The translations under genes were made by a program, and so were the position numbers. A stretch of 64,000 bases of DNA from Crocinitomix catalasitica ATCC 23190 (GTDB taxonomy: Bacteria > Bacteroidota > Bacteroidia > Flavobacteriales_D > Crocinitomicaceae), in the NCBI RefSeq assembly GCF_000621625.1, contig NZ_JHXV01000010.1:119941-183940 (forward strand), given 5' to 3'. Below, piece by piece: positions 1-8,519 of this stretch (its first letter is position 1; every line of letters starts with the position of its first letter). Under the pieces are notes generated by a model. That model ran no database searches and was not told where the DNA came from. It saw only the letters and a list, made by a program, of their open reading frames with translations.

Positions 1-1
1 T

Positions 2-742
2 GTTGAGTTCGCGCCATGGGTTGATACATTGGTTAATCTCGGAATATGGTCTTATCCTGATCCTTACGAAACCTATACCGTGTCGATCATTGGACTTGAG
101 TTTTTATATCGATTTAAGCAGAAGTATATTTTAAAAGGGAATAAAAAATTAATAGTAGGAACGGAGTACCCTGAATTGAAATTACGATACAAAATAGGTG
201 TTCCAAATTTATTTGGGAGTGATGTTAATTTTAGCTTTTTACAAATAGATTTAAGTGATAAGGTTAAATTGGGCACATTTGGAGAGTTAAAATGGCGGAT
301 GGAAGCAGGTTCTTTTTTGGGTTCGAATAAGGAGGAAGTCCAATATGTTGAACGAAAATTTATTCGAGGTTCAGATCTCTTTTTCTTCTCCAATCCTTTA
401 AACACTATGCAGCTATTAGATTCTACATTTAATACAACGAGTCCTTTCTTTCAAGCTTATGGAATTCATCATTTTAATGGAGCGATTATGGATAAGATTT
501 GGCTTATTAATAAATTAAAGCTTCAAATCGTTGCGGGAGCCGGAGCGCTATTTCTCCAAGATAAAAACTATGCACATGTCGAATTTTACGGTGGTTTAGA
601 ACGGGTATTTAAAATAAGACAACAATTGTTTAAGGCAAGTGTTTTTTATGTGGTCCGAGATAATAATGCCGCCTCCATTAATTTCAATTTTAAAATCGGA
701 TTCGATTTCTTTAATACCTTCAGTAATGAATGGTCCTATTAG
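2..742 (+). CDS. DUF5686-like outer-membrane protein, C-terminal part (cut by window edge)
   Basis: The frame is open to the left edge with no stop, so this is the 3' end of a longer gene; the first in-frame start-like codon (TTG at 29) is internal. The visible 246 residues alternate polar and hydrophobic positions as beta strands do, and contain a HHFNG segment followed by KIWLINKLKLQ and end in a short aromatic tail (FSNEWSY). This resembles the C-terminal barrel of Bacteroidota DUF5686 proteins, which carry a carboxypeptidase-like regulatory domain at the N-terminus and sit in the outer membrane. The N-terminal domain lies outside the window, so the family call rests on the barrel alone. 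It converges on the EamA gene with a 4-nt gap. Confidence 0.68.
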   Translation, partial: VEFAPWVDTLVNLGIWSYPDPYETYTVSIIGLEFLYRFKQKYILKGNKKLIVGTEYPELKLRYKIGVPNLFGSDVNFSFLQIDLSDKVKLGTFGELKWRMEAGSFLGSNKEEVQYVERKFIRGSDLFFFSNPLNTMQLLDSTFNTTSPFFQAYGIHHFNGAIMDKIWLINKLKLQIVAGAGALFLQDKNYAHVEFYGGLERVFKIRQQLFKASVFYVVRDNNAASINFNFKIGFDFFNTFSNEWSY

Positions 743-746
743 GTAC

Positions 747-1613
747 TTAACTTAATCCAATTAGTGCAATAGCGACCATTGAAACAATAATTCCTATCCA
801 ATTTAGTTTGGATAATTTTTCTTTGAAAAAGATGAGTCCAATCATTGTTGAAATCAATATAATTCCAATGTTAAGGATAGGATAAATTTGAGAACTTTCT
901 AAAAAGTTTTCCTCTAAAGCTTTGAAAAAATAGAAGACAGTTAAATAATTAGGTATCCCCACTGCAATACCCCATGCAACATTTTTAATCCGCAATTTGG
1001 TTTTACCCATTATTGCCAATGTCATTAAATAAATTAGACCAAATATAAAGGCTGTTAGAAAAATGGTTGAAATAAAAAAGGGCGCCGTATTCTCATCGAT
1101 ATAGTGATGCTGAACATAGTTAAATATAATATCGCTAATGCCTTGACCAATAAAAATTACAAGTATTATAGATAAATACTTTTTTTCAAAAGAGAGTTCC
1201 TTATTCTTTGAAAGACTACTAAATACTATCCCTACTAAGGCCAAAAGAACACCAATTGACTTGAGCCAAGTTAAACTTTCATTGTACAGATAAATACTTG
1301 CGATTACGGGAAGAATAACAGACATTTTATTCGCTATCGTCGAAATAGCGAAACCGTTCTTTTGCGTACTAAAAGCTAAAAAGTTAAATACTAAAATGAA
1401 CAAGATTCCAATTAGGGAAGCAAGAGGTAACCATGGTAAAACGAAAATTTCATCGATTGATAATTGGTTATTAGAACTTATATATCCAATAGTACCTGCT
1501 ACTAAGTAATTCGTAACAATTGCTTGTAAAATGTCTACTTTGTTTCGATCGAATAATTTAAATAAAACTAAAACGATAACAAAAAAGAGGATGCCTAATA
1601 TTAAATTAAACAT
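747..1613 (-). CDS. EamA/DMT-family transporter
   Basis: The 288-residue protein is almost wholly hydrophobic, with about ten predicted membrane helices arranged as two five-helix halves, the usual EamA (drug/metabolite transporter) fold and length. Both halves end in a short polar turn followed by a helix (NESLTWLKSIGVLLALVG and KEKLSKLNWIGIIVSMVA), the hallmark of EamA repeats. It probably exports or imports a small metabolite across the inner membrane; the substrate cannot be read from sequence. Its start overlaps the end of ribD by 8 nt, so it is very likely translated from the ribD message, but that does not prove a link with riboflavin. Confidence 0.85.
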   Translation of the reverse strand: MFNLILGILFFVIVLVLFKLFDRNKVDILQAIVTNYLVAGTIGYISSNNQLSIDEIFVLPWLPLASLIGILFILVFNFLAFSTQKNGFAISTIANKMSVILPVIASIYLYNESLTWLKSIGVLLALVGIVFSSLSKNKELSFEKKYLSIILVIFIGQGISDIIFNYVQHHYIDENTAPFFISTIFLTAFIFGLIYLMTLAIMGKTKLRIKNVAWGIAVGIPNYLTVFYFFKALEENFLESSQIYPILNIGIILISTMIGLIFFKEKLSKLNWIGIIVSMVAIALIGLS

Positions 1614-2646
1614 TTGTAAAAATATTTACCTTGTTTGAAAAGTAGGCATATGATAAACTTGATTTTCTATTAAGACTAGTAGCTTTGATCCCTTTTTGAA
1701 GCATTTTATTCCCTGTTAAAACTCTTGCTTCATCCCATAAATTATCAAGAATGAATTTTTCTAAAGTGAATTTTCCACCTTCAATAATAACTGATTGAAT
1801 ATTTAACTCATAAAGCAAAGTCATGATATCATTTAAAGCAAAACTTTTAGGTTGTACAAATTGTAAATTCCCGCTAGCGATTACTTTTTTCTTGGTAATA
1901 ATATATGTTAGTACTGATCGATCACCTACATTAAAAGCGCCATAATCTAGTTTTAAATTTTCGTCAATAACTATGCGAATGGGGGATACGCCAGCATAAT
2001 CTCTGCAATTAAGTTGCGGGTTATCTGTTACAATGGTATTGTTACCAACTAAAATAGCAGATTCTTCATGTCTCCATTTATGAACAAGTGTTTTCATTTC
2101 AGGACTTGTAATCCAGAATATTCCTTTTTCATTTTTAGATCGATCCATATCCATAAAACCATCTTCAGTCTCGGCCCATTTAAGTATGATATACGGTCTT
2201 TTAGAAGCGTGGAATGTAAAAAAACGTTTATTCAATGCCAATGACTCTTCTTCTAAAATACCGACTTCAACTTTGGCACCTGCGGCTTCAAGTTTTTTAA
2301 TACCATTGCCGGCTACTTTAGCAAATGAATCGATACAACCAATTTTAACATTTGGAATTTTGTTGGCAATGATAAGATCGGCACAAGGCGGTGTTTTTCC
2401 ATGATGTGCACAAGGTTCGAGATTAATATAAATTGTCGACTCCTTTAAAAGACTTTTATCCTTGACAGCATTTACGGCATTTACTTCAGCATGTGCTTGT
2501 CCATATTGTTGGTGATAACCTTCCCCAATAATTATATTGTTGTGGACAATTACAGATCCAACCATCGGGTTAGGAGCAACCGAACCTTGTCCTAGTTTGG
2601 CTAGCTCCAAACAGCGCTGCATGAAAATCTTGTCTAATTCCGTCAT
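1606..2646 (-). CDS. ribD: Bifunctional pyrimidine deaminase/reductase RibD (riboflavin synthesis)
   Basis: Catalyses the second and third steps after GTP cyclohydrolase II in riboflavin synthesis: deamination, then NADPH-dependent reduction of the ribosyl group. The N-terminal cytidine-deaminase-like domain has the zinc motif H52-A-E54 and PCAHHGKTPPC with C79 and C88. The C-terminal half (about 145-346) is the dihydrofolate-reductase-like reductase domain, with the family segment PYIILKWAETEDGF and a substrate-site N-P-Q-L. The length of 346 is normal for the family in this phylum. It starts 22 nt after the xerD stop and overlaps the EamA gene downstream, suggesting a xerD-ribD-EamA transcription unit. 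No FMN riboswitch is visible upstream. Confidence 0.95.
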   Translation of the reverse strand: MTELDKIFMQRCLELAKLGQGSVAPNPMVGSVIVHNNIIIGEGYHQQYGQAHAEVNAVNAVKDKSLLKESTIYINLEPCAHHGKTPPCADLIIANKIPNVKIGCIDSFAKVAGNGIKKLEAAGAKVEVGILEEESLALNKRFFTFHASKRPYIILKWAETEDGFMDMDRSKNEKGIFWITSPEMKTLVHKWRHEESAILVGNNTIVTDNPQLNCRDYAGVSPIRIVIDENLKLDYGAFNVGDRSVLTYIITKKKVIASGNLQFVQPKSFALNDIMTLLYELNIQSVIIEGGKFTLEKFILDNLWDEARVLTGNKMLQKGIKATSLNRKSSLSYAYFSNKVNIFTNV

Positions 2647-2668
2647 TTATAAGGTAAAGTTAAATTTT

Positions 2669-3589
2669 TTATAATCGATAGTCATTATTACGAGGATGAA
2701 ATGAAACAATGGCACTTTTTAACATGTCATCACTCAAATGGGTGTAGATTTCAGTTGTACTGATCGATTCATGGCCTAACATTTCTTGTATTGCTCTTAA
2801 ATTGGCTCCATTTTCAACCATATGTGTCGCAAAAGAATGCCTGAATGTATGTGGGCTGATTGATTTTGCTAAACCAATTATTTCAGCCAATTGTTTGACA
2901 ATTGTAAAAATCATCACTCTTGTTAGTTGGGCTCCTCGACGGTTTAGAAAAACAAAATCTTCATGACCTGCTTTAATGTCCTGATGAATTCGGGTGCCTT
3001 CCATATAAAAGCTAATTTCCTTTACAACCGAAGGACTTATTGGTACAAGTCTTTCTTTGTTTCCTTTTCCAATAACACGAATGAACCCTTCATCAAAATA
3101 GAGATTCGTAATTTTTAAATTGATTAATTCACTTACACGCAATCCGCAACTATATAATGTTTCAATGATAGCTTTGTTGCGATGTCCCTCATTTTTGGAC
3201 AAATCTATGGCCGACATCAAAGCATCTATTTCATGTAAATCCAAAACTTCAGGAAGCTTTTTACCGATTTTAGGTAAGGATAATAATTCTGTAGGATCAT
3301 CATCAATTATATCTTCAAGTACTAGAAAAAAGAAAAAATTCCGCAGACCAGATATAATTCGAGCTTGTGATCTTGCCGAAATTCCCATTTCATTAATCCA
3401 CTGCATCATCTCTTGAAGATCCTTTAAATTTATATCCTGAGGGTCTTTTTGAATTTGATAAGTCTCTATAAAAGCGTACAGCTTTTCATAGTCTCTCAAA
3501 TAAGCTTCAATGCTATTGTTTGATAAAGACTTTTCAATTTTAAGGTAACTTAAATAATCCTTTTTATATTTGAGCCAAGATGAATTCAA
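2669..3589 (-). CDS. xerD: Tyrosine recombinase XerD (chromosome dimer resolution)
   Basis: Site-specific recombinase acting with XerC at dif to resolve chromosome dimers. The core-binding domain covers roughly residues 1-95 and the catalytic domain 110-306. All catalytic residues are present: R151 (CGLRVSEL), K175 (GKGNKER), H247 and R250 (HTFRH), H273 (LGHES) and the nucleophile Y282 (IYTHLS). There is no ATG near the N-terminus; the frame is best started at TTG 3589, giving 306 residues that align well from the SAM-like domain on. This start lies inside the first codons of the divergent aroQ gene. XerC versus XerD cannot be fully separated by eye, but the sequence and length fit XerD. Confidence 0.88.
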   Translation of the reverse strand: MNSSWLKYKKDYLSYLKIEKSLSNNSIEAYLRDYEKLYAFIETYQIQKDPQDINLKDLQEMMQWINEMGISARSQARIISGLRNFFFFLVLEDIIDDDPTELLSLPKIGKKLPEVLDLHEIDALMSAIDLSKNEGHRNKAIIETLYSCGLRVSELINLKITNLYFDEGFIRVIGKGNKERLVPISPSVVKEISFYMEGTRIHQDIKAGHEDFVFLNRRGAQLTRVMIFTIVKQLAEIIGLAKSISPHTFRHSFATHMVENGANLRAIQEMLGHESISTTEIYTHLSDDMLKSAIVSFHPRNNDYRL

Positions 3590-4002
3590 AACAGATTTTA
3601 ATATTAAATGGTCCGAATCTAAATTTACTTGGAAAAAGGGAGCAAACTATCTACGGAGATAAAAGTTTTGAAGATTATTTTGTGGAATTGCAAGCCGCTT
3701 TTCAGTCATTAGATTTATCCTATTTGCAATCGAACCATGAAGGCGTGTTAATAGATGCCATTCAAGATTTAAAATGGGATGGGATTGTGTTAAATGCTGG
3801 AGGTTATACCCATACCAGTGTTGCGATTAGAGATGCTATAAATTCTGTTCAAACCCCCGTATTAGAAGTGCATATATCCAATGTGACGAATCGCGAATCA
3901 TTCAGACATGAATCTTTGATCAGTCCAGTATGTATAGGTGTGATTTTAGGTTTTGGATTGCAATCTTATGAATTGGCATTGCACCATTTTAAATCCATCT
4001 AA
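3580..4002 (+). CDS. aroQ: Type II 3-dehydroquinate dehydratase
   Basis: Third step of the shikimate pathway, 3-dehydroquinate to 3-dehydroshikimate. The 140-residue protein has the family's opening ILILNGPNLNLLGKRE, with the catalytic Arg and Tyr in KREQTIYG, the SNHEG segment, NAGGYTHTSVAIRDA, and the substrate loop EVHISNVTNRESFRH. Length and motifs match the dodecameric type II enzyme, not the larger type I. The ATG at 3580 is clear. It diverges from xerD with a 10-bp overlap of the two 5' ends, so its promoter must lie within xerD. It converges with the DUF3817 gene, overlapping by 4 bp. Confidence 0.96.
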   Translation: MNSKQILILNGPNLNLLGKREQTIYGDKSFEDYFVELQAAFQSLDLSYLQSNHEGVLIDAIQDLKWDGIVLNAGGYTHTSVAIRDAINSVQTPVLEVHISNVTNRESFRHESLISPVCIGVILGFGLQSYELALHHFKSI

Positions 4003-4304
4003 CTTTTCAAAGCTGCGGAATCAGCAACTTTAAAAATTTTTGCATCTGCAATAAAAGTTCCAAGTGGAATAATTGAAGCCAATAAACCCCATCCAATGGT
4101 TTTATAAGACCAGTTATATTTAAGACCTACAAGCACAACCAATAGGATATAGAGAACAAATAATGCTCCATGTGCCATGCCTATTTGGCTTACCATTTCT
4201 GGTTGGTCCCAATAGTATTTTAATGGCATTGCTATCAAAAGTAGTATTAAGTAAGATAGTCCTTCTAAAAGACCTGTTAAGCGTAGTAATTTTAAACTAT
4301 TCAT
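3999..4304 (-). CDS. DUF3817 small integral membrane protein
   Basis: A 101-residue protein with three hydrophobic helices and the DUF3817 pattern: LRLTGLLEGLSYLILL at the start, KYYW, then IGMAHGALFVLYILLV and a final helix over GLLASIIPLGTFIAD. DUF3817 proteins are small inner-membrane proteins of unknown role. The gene overlaps the MarR gene by 8 nt and is probably co-transcribed with it, so a MarR-regulated role is possible but not shown. Confidence 0.85.
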   Translation of the reverse strand: MNSLKLLRLTGLLEGLSYLILLLIAMPLKYYWDQPEMVSQIGMAHGALFVLYILLVVLVGLKYNWSYKTIGWGLLASIIPLGTFIADAKIFKVADSAALKS

Positions 4305-4764
4305 TCGTACTAGGTATTGATTTTCTAATTTTATCTAATAAATCATTCATTAACTGGACTTCACTTAGCGTTAAATTCTCAAAATAACGGTCAGTATCAC
4401 CTTGAACAGCCATTATTTTTTCTAATAACACTAATCCTGTCTCACTTATGATGATGTCTTTTTGTCTTTTGTCTAGCTTATTCTTTTTTCGAATAATTAA
4501 GTCCTTTTTCAGCAGTCTATCAATAACACGGCTTACGTCCGAATTACGTTCAATCATTCGAGATTTAATAATTCCTATTGATACGGGGTTTTGTTTTTGA
4601 CCCCGTAAAATTCGAAGTATGTTGTATTGAGTAGGAGTGATGTCAAAGGTTGACAATAATTTTTGAAAAGGCTCAGCTAATCGTGAATGTGTCAAATATA
4701 GATTAACAGTTAGTTTTTGATAATCATCTGTAAATCTGGATTTAATTTCTTCTTCAATTTTCAT
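4297..4764 (-). CDS. MarR-family transcriptional regulator
   Basis: A winged-helix dimeric repressor of 155 residues. Visible family features are the TPTQYNILRILRG recognition region, a DVSRVIDRLLKKDLI helix and the charged wing RKKNKLDKRQKDI, followed by SETGLVLLEKI. The start was set at ATG 4764: a longer reading from TTG 4788 would overlap a perfect -7 box (4793 to 4786) whose start site falls near 4779, so the message begins after that codon. It lies upstream of, and overlaps, the DUF3817 gene. The ligand and targets are unknown; autoregulation is typical for the family. Confidence 0.9.
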   Translation of the reverse strand: MKIEEEIKSRFTDDYQKLTVNLYLTHSRLAEPFQKLLSTFDITPTQYNILRILRGQKQNPVSIGIIKSRMIERNSDVSRVIDRLLKKDLIIRKKNKLDKRQKDIIISETGLVLLEKIMAVQGDTDRYFENLTLSEVQLMNDLLDKIRKSIPSTNE

Positions 4765-4785
4765 ATAAATAAGCTTTTCACATAA

Positions 4786-4815
4786 CAAAGTTACGCTATT
4801 TTATCAAACAGAAAA
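4786..4815 (-). promoter_or_regulatory. Promoter of the MarR-DUF3817 unit
   Basis: On the minus strand a perfect Bacteroidota -7 box TAACTTTG occupies 4793-4786, with a TTTT at 4815-4812 at the -33 position, 18 nt upstream. Transcription should begin near 4779, leaving a leader of about 15 nt before ATG 4764. Confidence 0.6.
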
Positions 4816-4844
4816 AACGAATTTTCTAATCTTTTTTTTAAACG

Positions 4845-4876
4845 AAAAAAGCTCCAGAATAAAAATCTGGAGCTTT
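4845..4876 (-). terminator. Intrinsic terminator after the FAH-family gene
   Basis: Perfect 11-bp stem AAAGCTCCAGA (4848-4858) with TCTGGAGCTTT (4866-4876) around a 7-nt loop. On the minus strand the stem is followed by a T run (4850-4845). It sits 18 nt beyond the FAH stop codon. Confidence 0.85.
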
Positions 4877-4893
4877 AAATTCTATTTTATTTT

Positions 4894-5916
4894 TTAAGCT
4901 GGAGGATTGTATTTTTCAACAGTTTGGTTGATTGAACCAAATATTGATTTACCATCATTATCATACATTGCGATAGTAACATTATCACCAAACTGCATGA
5001 ACGGAGTAGTTGGTTTCCCCGTTAAAATAGTTTCAACCATTCTCTCTTCTGCTAAGCAAGAATAACCCAAGCCACCTTCTTGAATAGGTTTACCTGGTCC
5101 GCCATCTTTTCCTTTATTTGAAATTGTACCAGAACCAAGAATTGTTCCTGCACATAATGGACGAGTTTTAGCCGCGTGTGAAATTAATTTCGCAAAATTA
5201 AAAGTCATATCTACGCCAGCATTTGCACGACCTAATGGTTTACCATTTAAATCAACATGGATCGGAAGTTTTACTTTTCCATCTTCCCAAGCACTACCTA
5301 GTTCGTCTGGAGTGACAGCAACAGGAGAAAAAGAGCTTGAAGGTTTAGATTGTAAAAATCCGAATCCTTTTGCAAGTTCAGCAGGAATTAATCCTCTTAA
5401 AGATACATCATTCACTAACATAATTAAACGAACTCGACTTAAAGCCAACGTTTCTTTAGACCCCATTTCAACATCGTCAAGAATAACAGCGGTTTCAGCT
5501 TCCATATCTATTCCCCAATCTGTAGTTTCCATTTTAATGGTCTCATGAGGCGCTAAAAAAGTATCACTACCTCCTTGATACATTAAAGGATCAGTCCAGA
5601 AAGTTTCTGGAATTTCAGCTCCTCTTGCTTGTCTTACCAGTTGTACGTGGTTTACATATGCTGAAGCATCGAGCCATTGTACAGCACGAGGCAGGGGAGA
5701 AGTACAAGCTGCTTCATCAAAATCAAAAGCTGCATTTGTATTTCCGTTATTTAAATCTTTATATTCTTCTTCAAGTCGCGGTGCAACTGTGTTCCAATTA
5801 TCCAATGCCAATTGCATTGTTGGAGCACTTTTAGCTTGTATTGCTTTTTTTAAATCTCTTGAAACAATCAATAATTGACCATCTCTATCACCATTTCTTA
5901 ATGTTGCTAATTTCAT
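4894..5916 (-). CDS. Fumarylacetoacetate hydrolase family protein
   Basis: A 340-residue member of the FAH fold. The start MKLATLRNGDRDGQLLIVSRDL is typical of the bacterial fumarylacetoacetases near 330 residues that finish tyrosine and homogentisate breakdown. The metal-binding acidic residues of the family are visible in METTDWGIDMEAETAVILDDV, and the TILGSGTISNKG and FGDNVTIAMYDNDG segments are also family-like. It starts 14 nt after the E1 dehydrogenase stop, so the two are co-transcribed and share a catabolic setting (amino-acid breakdown). No other tyrosine-degradation gene is in the window, so activity on fumarylacetoacetate specifically is inferred. Confidence 0.85.
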   Translation of the reverse strand: MKLATLRNGDRDGQLLIVSRDLKKAIQAKSAPTMQLALDNWNTVAPRLEEEYKDLNNGNTNAAFDFDEAACTSPLPRAVQWLDASAYVNHVQLVRQARGAEIPETFWTDPLMYQGGSDTFLAPHETIKMETTDWGIDMEAETAVILDDVEMGSKETLALSRVRLIMLVNDVSLRGLIPAELAKGFGFLQSKPSSSFSPVAVTPDELGSAWEDGKVKLPIHVDLNGKPLGRANAGVDMTFNFAKLISHAAKTRPLCAGTILGSGTISNKGKDGGPGKPIQEGGLGYSCLAEERMVETILTGKPTTPFMQFGDNVTIAMYDNDGKSIFGSINQTVEKYNPPA

Positions 5917-5930
5917 AAGGTTTATTCTTT

Positions 5931-8339
5931 TTAATATATTGATGGATATTTTTCAGGATTTGATTCATGCATTAAATCATAAATCGCATCGAAAATAGTT
6001 TCCATATTAGGTTTGCTAAAATAATCTCCATCCGTACTATAAGCTGGTCGGTGATCGTTAGCTGAAATTGTTAAAGGTTCAGAATCTAATGAATAATAAC
6101 CTTTTTGTTTAACCAAAATCTGATCTAACAAATAAGCCGTTGCTCCACTTTCAACATCCTCATCTACAATTACTAATTTATTAGTTTTTGCTAAAGAGGC
6201 AGCTACGTCATGATCGCGGTCAAAAGGAATTAAACATTGTGCATCAATTAAATCAACAGAAATATCCATTTCAGCTAATTGTTTGACAACTTCTTGACAA
6301 ATATTAAATGTTGATCCGTAAGAAACCAAAGTTAAATCTGTTCCTTCAATAACCGTTTCAACTTTTCCTAATTCAACTTTGAATTCGGTATAATTCGCTG
6401 GTTCTTTTTCTTTAATTCTATATCCGTTTAATGGTTCAATTACCAAAGCAGGATCGTCAGCTTGTAATAATGTATTGTAAAAACCTGCGGCAACTGTCAT
6501 ATTACGAGGAACACAAACAAATATACCTCTCACGGCATTGATAATCATTCCCATTGGAGAACCTGAATGCCAAATACCTTCTAGTCTATGACCACGTGTA
6601 CGAATAATTAAAGGGGCTTTTTGACCACCTTTAGTTCTGTATTGAACAGTTGCTAAATCATCAGACATGATTTGAATAGCATACAATAAATAATCTAAAT
6701 ATTGTATTTCAGCGATTGGTCTTAAACCACGCATAGCCATTCCGATTCCTTGACCTAGAATTGTACATTCTCTAATTCCAGTATCTGTAACACGATCAAC
6801 GCCGAACTTTTCTTGCATCCCTTCCATACTCTGATTCACACCACCAATTTTTCCAACGTCTTCACCAAAAGTTAGAATCTCTGGATATTTAGTAAATAGT
6901 GCATCAAAATTATCTCTTAGAATCAATCTTCCATCAATCATATTGTCAGAATTGTATTCTACAGGTACTCCACTAACTTTTAAAGCAGACTCGTCTGATT
7001 GAGAATAAAGATGAGATGAATATTTATCAGAATTGATTTCTTGTGCCGACTTTAACCAATTCATTAAAGCCGTTTTATTCGGAGATGATTCACCTCTCAT
7101 ATAGCGCAAACCTTTTTTTGCAGCTGTAAAAATGTCCTTCTTGATAGGTCCCATTGTAGCAGCTAAGTCATCCGCTATTTTTTGAATAAAACTACCTTTT
7201 GAACTTTCAGTAGCCATATTGTTCAATAAACTATTAACCGTTGCTAGGTCATCGTTTAACAATGCATTAAATTCTTTCCAAGCTTCGTTCTTTTCGTCAC
7301 GAACTTGTTTTTTTGCATCCTTTTCAATTGCCTCTAACTCTTCAAGTGTTGCAATTTCTGATTCGAGAATGAATGATTTGAATTTTTCAATACAATCCAT
7401 ATCTGTTTCCCAAGCCAATCTATTTTCAGATTTATATCTTTCATGCGATCCAGAAGTTGAATGACCTTGTGGTTGATTCACTTCTTCAACATGGATAAAA
7501 ACAGGGATATGTTCTTCACGACACAATTTAATTGCACGTTCGTAAGTATCACATAAATCTAGATAATCCCAACCTTTAGTTTTGAAAATTTCAAAACCAG
7601 TATGATCTTCCGTTCTTTGCATTCCAGCCAAAGCTTCGGAAATACTTGATTTAGTAGTTTGGTATTTTTTAGGGACAGAAATTCCGTAGCCATCATCCCA
7701 TACGGACATAGCAAAAGGAATTTGTAGAACACCAGCTGCATTCATAGCTTCCCAAAAAGGACCTTCAGATGTACTCGCATCTCCAATTGTTCCAAAAGCG
7801 ACTTCATTTCCTTTGTTCGTGAAATTAGTCATACCATGCAAAGCCTTATTGTTTTTATAAACTTTAGAAGCTAAAGCTAGACCAACCAATCTTGGCATTT
7901 GACCGGCAGTAGGGGAGATATCGGCAGAACTATTTTTTTGTTCCATCAAATTCTTCCATGTACCATCTGGATTTAGACTTCTAGTAGAAAAATGGCCTCC
8001 CATTTGTCTTCCGCCAGAAGCTGGCTCTTTTTCTACATCTGTATGCGCATAAAGTGCAGCAAAATATTGTTTTACTGTCAATGCACCTATAGCCATCATA
8101 AAGGTTTGATCTCTATAATAACCAGATCTAAAATCACCATTTTTAAATTGTTTGGCCATGGCAATCTGAGCAATCTCCTTACCATCACCGAAAATTCCAA
8201 ATTTGGCTTTTCCACCTAAAACTTCTCTACGACCGATTAAAGAAGTTTCTCGCGATATTCTCGCAAGTTTATAATCTTCTAATACAGTTGTAGAATATTT
8301 TTTATCGACAGCGTTTAAAGTTGCTTTTTGGTTTGACAT
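5931..8339 (-). CDS. Fused alpha/beta E1 subunit of a thiamine-dependent 2-oxoacid dehydrogenase
   Basis: One 802-residue chain holds both E1 subunits. The alpha part (about 1-400) includes GGRQMGGHFSTRSLNPDG and the thiamine diphosphate site GTIGDASTSEGPFWEAMN. The beta part (about 455-802) includes LTFGEDVGKIGG, IQYLDYLLYAIQIMSDDLA and the C-terminal transketolase domain (TLVSYGSTFN, LIDAQCLIPFD). E1 decarboxylates a 2-oxoacid and passes the acyl group to a lipoyl E2. Fused chains of this length are common in Flavobacteriia and are usually annotated as branched-chain 2-oxoacid dehydrogenase. No E2 or E3 gene is nearby, so the substrate is inferred. It is the first gene of an operon with the FAH gene. 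Confidence 0.88.
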   Translation of the reverse strand: MSNQKATLNAVDKKYSTTVLEDYKLARISRETSLIGRREVLGGKAKFGIFGDGKEIAQIAMAKQFKNGDFRSGYYRDQTFMMAIGALTVKQYFAALYAHTDVEKEPASGGRQMGGHFSTRSLNPDGTWKNLMEQKNSSADISPTAGQMPRLVGLALASKVYKNNKALHGMTNFTNKGNEVAFGTIGDASTSEGPFWEAMNAAGVLQIPFAMSVWDDGYGISVPKKYQTTKSSISEALAGMQRTEDHTGFEIFKTKGWDYLDLCDTYERAIKLCREEHIPVFIHVEEVNQPQGHSTSGSHERYKSENRLAWETDMDCIEKFKSFILESEIATLEELEAIEKDAKKQVRDEKNEAWKEFNALLNDDLATVNSLLNNMATESSKGSFIQKIADDLAATMGPIKKDIFTAAKKGLRYMRGESSPNKTALMNWLKSAQEINSDKYSSHLYSQSDESALKVSGVPVEYNSDNMIDGRLILRDNFDALFTKYPEILTFGEDVGKIGGVNQSMEGMQEKFGVDRVTDTGIRECTILGQGIGMAMRGLRPIAEIQYLDYLLYAIQIMSDDLATVQYRTKGGQKAPLIIRTRGHRLEGIWHSGSPMGMIINAVRGIFVCVPRNMTVAAGFYNTLLQADDPALVIEPLNGYRIKEKEPANYTEFKVELGKVETVIEGTDLTLVSYGSTFNICQEVVKQLAEMDISVDLIDAQCLIPFDRDHDVAASLAKTNKLVIVDEDVESGATAYLLDQILVKQKGYYSLDSEPLTISANDHRPAYSTDGDYFSKPNMETIFDAIYDLMHESNPEKYPSIY

Positions 8340-8360
8340 AATTAATGATTTTTAGAGCTG

Positions 8361-8368
8361 CAAAGTTA
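8361..8368 (-). promoter_or_regulatory. -7 box for the E1-FAH operon
   Basis: TAACTTTG on the minus strand, a perfect match to TAnnTTTG, 21 nt upstream of the ATG at 8339. No good -33 box is seen, so the promoter may need an activator. Predicted leader is about 15 nt. Confidence 0.55.
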
Positions 8369-8417
8369 GTTATAATTTGAAGATTTTTTTGAAAATTAGC
8401 GTTTAAAATTTATACAA

Positions 8418-8444
8418 GTATTGAATGTTTCTTCTATTCAATAC
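8418..8444. promoter_or_regulatory. Perfect inverted repeat between divergent genes, candidate operator
   Basis: GTATTGAAT (8418-8426) and ATTCAATAC (8436-8444) form a perfect 9-bp inverted repeat with centres about 18 bp apart, spaced for a dimeric regulator. It lies about 50 bp upstream of the E1 -7 box and 76 bp before the DUF547 start. There is no T run, so it is not a terminator. Confidence 0.4.
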
Positions 8445-8519
8445 GCCCAAAGTGAAATTATTGATGTTAGAAAACGAAGACAAGTGTAAGGTGGGTATTC
8501 TTTTCTCGACTCAAGTGGC

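Noticed and set aside
4764..4788. A longer MarR start at TTG 4788
   Set aside because: The codon lies within the perfect -7 box, upstream of the predicted transcript start, and the extra residues are not family-like.
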